Below are positions 63,601 through 64,000 of a DNA stretch of 64,000 nt, piece by piece; the stretch's first letter is position 1, and every line of letters starts with the position of its first letter. The stretch comes from JBAXPV01 sp037132075 (GTDB taxonomy: Bacteria > Bacteroidota > Bacteroidia > Bacteroidales > CAIXZF01), in contig JBAXPV010000001.1 of the NCBI GenBank assembly GCA_037132075.1, positions 124,001 to 188,000 on the forward strand, written 5' to 3'. Below the pieces are notes generated by a model. That model saw nothing but the letters and a program-made list of their open reading frames with translations. It did no database searches and was not told the origin of the DNA. The translations under genes were made by a program, and so were the position numbers.

Positions 63601-64000
63601 CCCAGGAGAAGGTTGTCCCTGTAACTGAATTTGGATTTGTAATATTTATGGATGTTTGAACTCCGCTGCAAATTATTAATGTCGTTGGACTAATAGAGAT
63701 ATCAGGGATCGGATTTACAGTAACATTAACGGTTATTGGGATGCCGGTACATCCATTTGCTACTGGGACAATAATGTATCTAACAAGAGCGGGTGTGTTA
63801 GAGGTGTTAATCAAAGTTTGAGTAATAGAGGATCCTGAAGCATCAGAGAATCCCGAAGCAACACCACTTTGTAAAGAGGCAGTCCAGGAAAACGTGGTTC
63901 CTGTAACTGTACTACTGAGTAAAATATTGGTTAAATCTCCGCTACAAAGGTTTGGGGAGGCAGGAGCAGCACTCGCAATAGGAATCGGCTTCACTGTAAC
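54632..64000 (-). CDS. giant T9SS type B repeat protein, adhesin-like (5' end outside window)
   Basis: The frame is open to the window edge (the last visible codons read VTVKPIPIA, a repeat boundary), so the start, signal peptide and more repeats lie beyond it. At least 3120 residues are visible. The N-terminal part visible here has 12 units of about 92 residues with NPIPDIS, CSGxxTxIxITNPN, VSGTTFSWxAxLxSGTA, GFSNGxG and PIxVxVTV, known as PKD-like repeats. After these come mixed PKD or Ig-like units and one more repetitive series near the end. The C-terminus is the gliding-motility-associated type B T9SS domain: WVPNAFSPDGDGINEVF, FSRWGELIFQSDNIKDGWDG and NTYAYRIDY. It is a very large surface or released protein, likely an adhesin. 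It contains no catalytic motif that I can see. Confidence 0.9.
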   Translation of the reverse strand, partial: VTVKPIPIASAAPASPNLCSGDLTNILLSSTVTGTTFSWTASLQSGVASGFSDASGSSITQTLINTSNTPALVRYIIVPVANGCTGIPITVNVTVNPIPDISISPTTLIICSGVQTSINITNPNSVTGTTFSWVASLQSGTATGFSSNSGNIILQTLVNNTNAPAVIRYVITPKANNCPGIPVAIDVTVNPIPKVSANPPSQSICSGDQTAIIFTNLNSVIGTTFAWTAVLTTGIASGYSNGSVSPISQVLFNSTNTNAVVTYAITPTANNCPGNPLNVPVTVKPIPNISTNITADTICSGTPTAITMTNPNAVSGTVYAWSASLISGTASFSPGGSGSPISQMITNNTNVAAIVRYTITPTANSCLGTPAIVDITVNPLPTVSLSPTVQALCSGGTTSIAIANQNGVSGTAFSWTATLTSGTATGFSNGTGNNISQTLTNTLMTPALVTYAVRGIANGCQGPAAIIKVTVNPKPLANANINQSIPYNTSTTLNGSLSMGLNPLTYSWSPAGQLINASVVNPQTTQLIAPTLYTLIVIDPVTGCVSPPDDVLININGGPLTFMSMTATPSTICVNQSTTVNVTVSGGGSGIYSYTWGSIPAAYSNTTTVPSITVSPIANITYTVTVTDGNQSVNGSTLVTVNPRPNVIASPGSQAICSGQNTDIGLSSTSGISGTSFSWTASLLSGTASGFSSSGGTNTITQTLYNASNTPAVVRYIITATANNCPGAPINVNVTVNPIPDVNALPVSQSLCSGLTTAINITNPNNVSGTSFSWVAVLTSGTASGFSNNGGTHIIQTLMNSSSSPAIVTYTIVPVANSCQGIPIIVPVTINPIPNVKLDPVSQMICSHETTSINISNPNGVSGTSFSWTAVLISGTATGYSNGSGTNIIQAIDNVLNIPAVVRYTVSPTANLCSGTPAVIDVTINPIPDISATPLSQILCSNNVTSVNVTNPNGISGTTFSWSAAVTNGTASGFSNGAGNSLNQTLFNVSNIPATVTYTITPIANTCPGAPIAVPVTINPIPTVAVDPTAQVICSNSTTSINITNPNNVSGTTFAWLANLLSGTASGFSNGGGTSITQTIQNPSNTPAIVEYIVTPSANGCPGTPGTFQVTINAIPDIAADPAIQTICSGTSTAIFITNPNGVGGAAFNWIAALTSGTVTGFSNSSGSLISQTLYNASNNPGVVTYTITPSANNCPGMPIGIPVTVNPIPNILVTPSADTLCSGEMTNISFSNPNAVSGIVYQWTANLMSGTAGGFSAGSGSGINQTLNNGTSIPAIVRYTVTPSSNGCLGIPSNVDIMVNPLPNPTIALSPLYPTVGAPACLNVAASASYIWSQCAGIILPLDPPANMPSVCTGIIPSMGTYCYCVTVTNEYGCSDTASRCFIVDCPPITSTSISATPDTICSGQSISLNVSINGGENPFEFYWNAKLVFGTATNYLPAPGSVNPLVQTINNFSNTYSIVRYVVVFHDSCNLPRTDSIDVLVYPNPTIIASSNTPICDCDELDLTSAAQGGFPPYSYQWTHPGSNPPFGSPFSKDTISQACISSGYDGKYFVTVTDTNRCIASTFINIIIHKKPKLFAIPQQVICSGDSTTKVYPQSPDPVTKYYWSSTDPAAIPDGYGFAAAGIYIPSYQVSTPPDTPKIITINVVGEYIEGNVHCMGDTLSFIVIVVPEPRPITTFVNNEICSPWSTLKIILPRTEADTNENFGYYYTWRNTNPSIFIGLQKEGIDVIPAVNTINNTCYPISSNFYITPHSICKNGVTIDTCDWPQYTFTVIVNPKPEIDPVADQVVCCKDMFAPVIFTGTCGFITTYHWNLAVNDGPDIGLTYPGAGNISPFTGINTLNVADTNTIKVWPVAYGCIGPADTFNLTVMPCLHVTNYNAQILCNGQQSTAQQFVCNVAGAKFTWTCNNASIGCGAGFIKGTGTFPSFTAQNLTNECIVATITIIPSIDYPGHSCTGDPVTFTLTVLPQPRVNPINPTNSIVACVGSQICIPGFTSPTYSCYLDGQMDITYEWICSPGIGILTGSGNIACFTAWVNGSPQNPFTATVTVTPLIKYKSWNCPGLPMTFTITINPIPVFTITPFPKVCEGQAFNLVSTISSGNAGPFTSSVSSGCFETVSPLSTLTYPILNTPIPGITPPGQCILLLTIKDAASCENTLSINIVVDTVPSVNAILSTQCSGKAFSVKPANISGGQVPSGTKYSWAKPNVPNISGGPGGINQPAITDNLTNSTNVPINVNYAVTPTSGFCQGAPFVVTITVDPTPQVSPISAASICTGATGFIVNPVNGLNGIVPASTTYSWASPTGGTGGTSQASISDNPINSGILPITISYSVTPTSGSCEGNPFLVAVEVLPRPLILNAQTVSSCSGSAFNWSPVAGSVPTTTTYTWGVPTGIPTGGMPQIVPQNAVSQVLSHFANVAQIETYSILPSAGFCPGNAFSLQVYVNPRPKIDSINYNACSGIPFTVTPVNSTNGIIPAGTTYSWQSPGGIGFSGGLASGGLNINGSLINTNTTQVPAFPIFNVSPLSGNCSGTAFHVHVKLNPEPQIDFGTHDTAICANANLNIWAPRFIAHNFGNVSWTTNGDGTFTSASIVNPTYFPGSGDLVAGMVDLSLTANGVIPCQGITDVLHLVIHPQTIAFAGNDDSICQGDTIQIANSSSIFANSWHWTSSSSGIAGCGTFGNADSLYTTYIPGPYDIWHGSVNLCLSAENTTYNCGHPIDCATITINPLPILNASNDTSICKGQVAQLHANGGDAYFWTPFSLIGSDNTLPDIITIPLNGSTMFHVSGVKNGCSNIDSVMVIVNQLPIVSAGNNASICQGQIVTLNASGGIVYIWNTVPNPTSGNPLIVNPSTTTIYCVTATDNKGCKNDSCMTLTVNPLPTITVLSPKETICRDSSLVLTATGANTYLWLTTYGFNSDLNSNPITVSPLESHSYPVKGTDNNGCSDVGNISIEVVASPNVFLPSQLYLCEGNSIVIDAGYSPSTSYNWSNGNTSQQITANYSGIYWLKASNTGCSIIDTTVVETGTVVWVPNAFSPDGDGINEVFLAFEYGPLVEFHLYIFSRWGELIFQSDNIKDGWDGTYKGQICPMNTYAYRIDYIAPHICLGSSKSSHTLTGTVTLLR

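Noticed and set aside
47558..63994. Many plus-strand open frames of 60-140 codons opposite the two giant genes
   Set aside because: They are antisense shadows of repetitive coding sequence, recur at the same place in each repeat unit and have no start context.
1..64000. tRNA, rRNA, insertion sequences, prophage
   Set aside because: No cloverleaf, rRNA or transposase sequence was found when reading the intergenic spaces and frames.

Overview
The window looks like a chromosome segment of a member of the phylum Bacteroidota, probably an anaerobic or facultative Bacteroidales-type organism. The evidence is threefold. Several proteins carry type IX secretion (T9SS) sorting domains of type A or type B. 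Promoter -7 boxes of the form TAnnTTTG, some with a TTG or TTTG box 18-19 nt upstream, replace sigma70-type boxes. The gene set includes a TonB-dependent receptor, a Reg_prop sensor kinase and a one-piece pyruvate:ferredoxin oxidoreductase. No rRNA, tRNA, CRISPR array, insertion sequence or prophage was seen. Both window edges cut through a gene.

Layout. 1-12.7 kb: a tight same-strand run holding a STAND/WD40 membrane protein (5' cut), TonB-dependent receptor, formyltransferase-fold enzyme, nucleotide-transporter-like protein with HEAT repeats, Reg_prop histidine kinase and a small outer-membrane-type protein. The genes overlap or sit within about 16 bp of each other, and I recognise no named pathway for the set. 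12.7-20 kb: an ArsR regulator behind a 22-bp perfect palindrome, an FNR-type reductase with rlmN, a T9SS cargo protein, and sppA with a YfhO-family membrane protein. 20-26 kb: a class V aminotransferase translationally coupled to a MATE exporter, then a T9SS cargo protein followed by a decayed, frameshifted partial paralogue and an orphan dockerin-like end. 26-34.4 kb: nifJ diverging from a dihydroorotate-dehydrogenase-like gene, a LEA-like lipoprotein and mutS2. 34.4-36 kb: glycerol dehydrogenase flanked by two gene remnants. 36-42 kb: a cyanophycin module (cphA diverging from cphB and an isoaspartyl peptidase gene) and a solute-binding lipoprotein. 42-45 kb: stress and ion genes (acidic small protein, UspA, cold-shock protein, NhaA, YjbR). 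45-47.1 kb: acyl-CoA carboxyltransferase and biotin carrier. 47.2-64 kb: a small repeat protein with a frameshifted signal peptide, then two giant repeat-built T9SS surface proteins on the minus strand.

How the parts fit. Pyruvate oxidation (nifJ), biotin-dependent carboxyl transfer and glycerol oxidation suggest fermentative carbon metabolism. The cyanophycin genes predict a nitrogen and carbon store with its own degradation route to free amino acids. The surface genes predict a T9SS-exporting cell with very large adhesin-like proteins.

The most unusual structural signal lies between genes. Several intergenic spaces hold short-word arrays: a 7-10 nt word repeated imperfectly, sometimes followed by its reverse complement, with a different word at each locus. 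Related material runs into the 3' end of rlmN and sits in frame inside mutS2.
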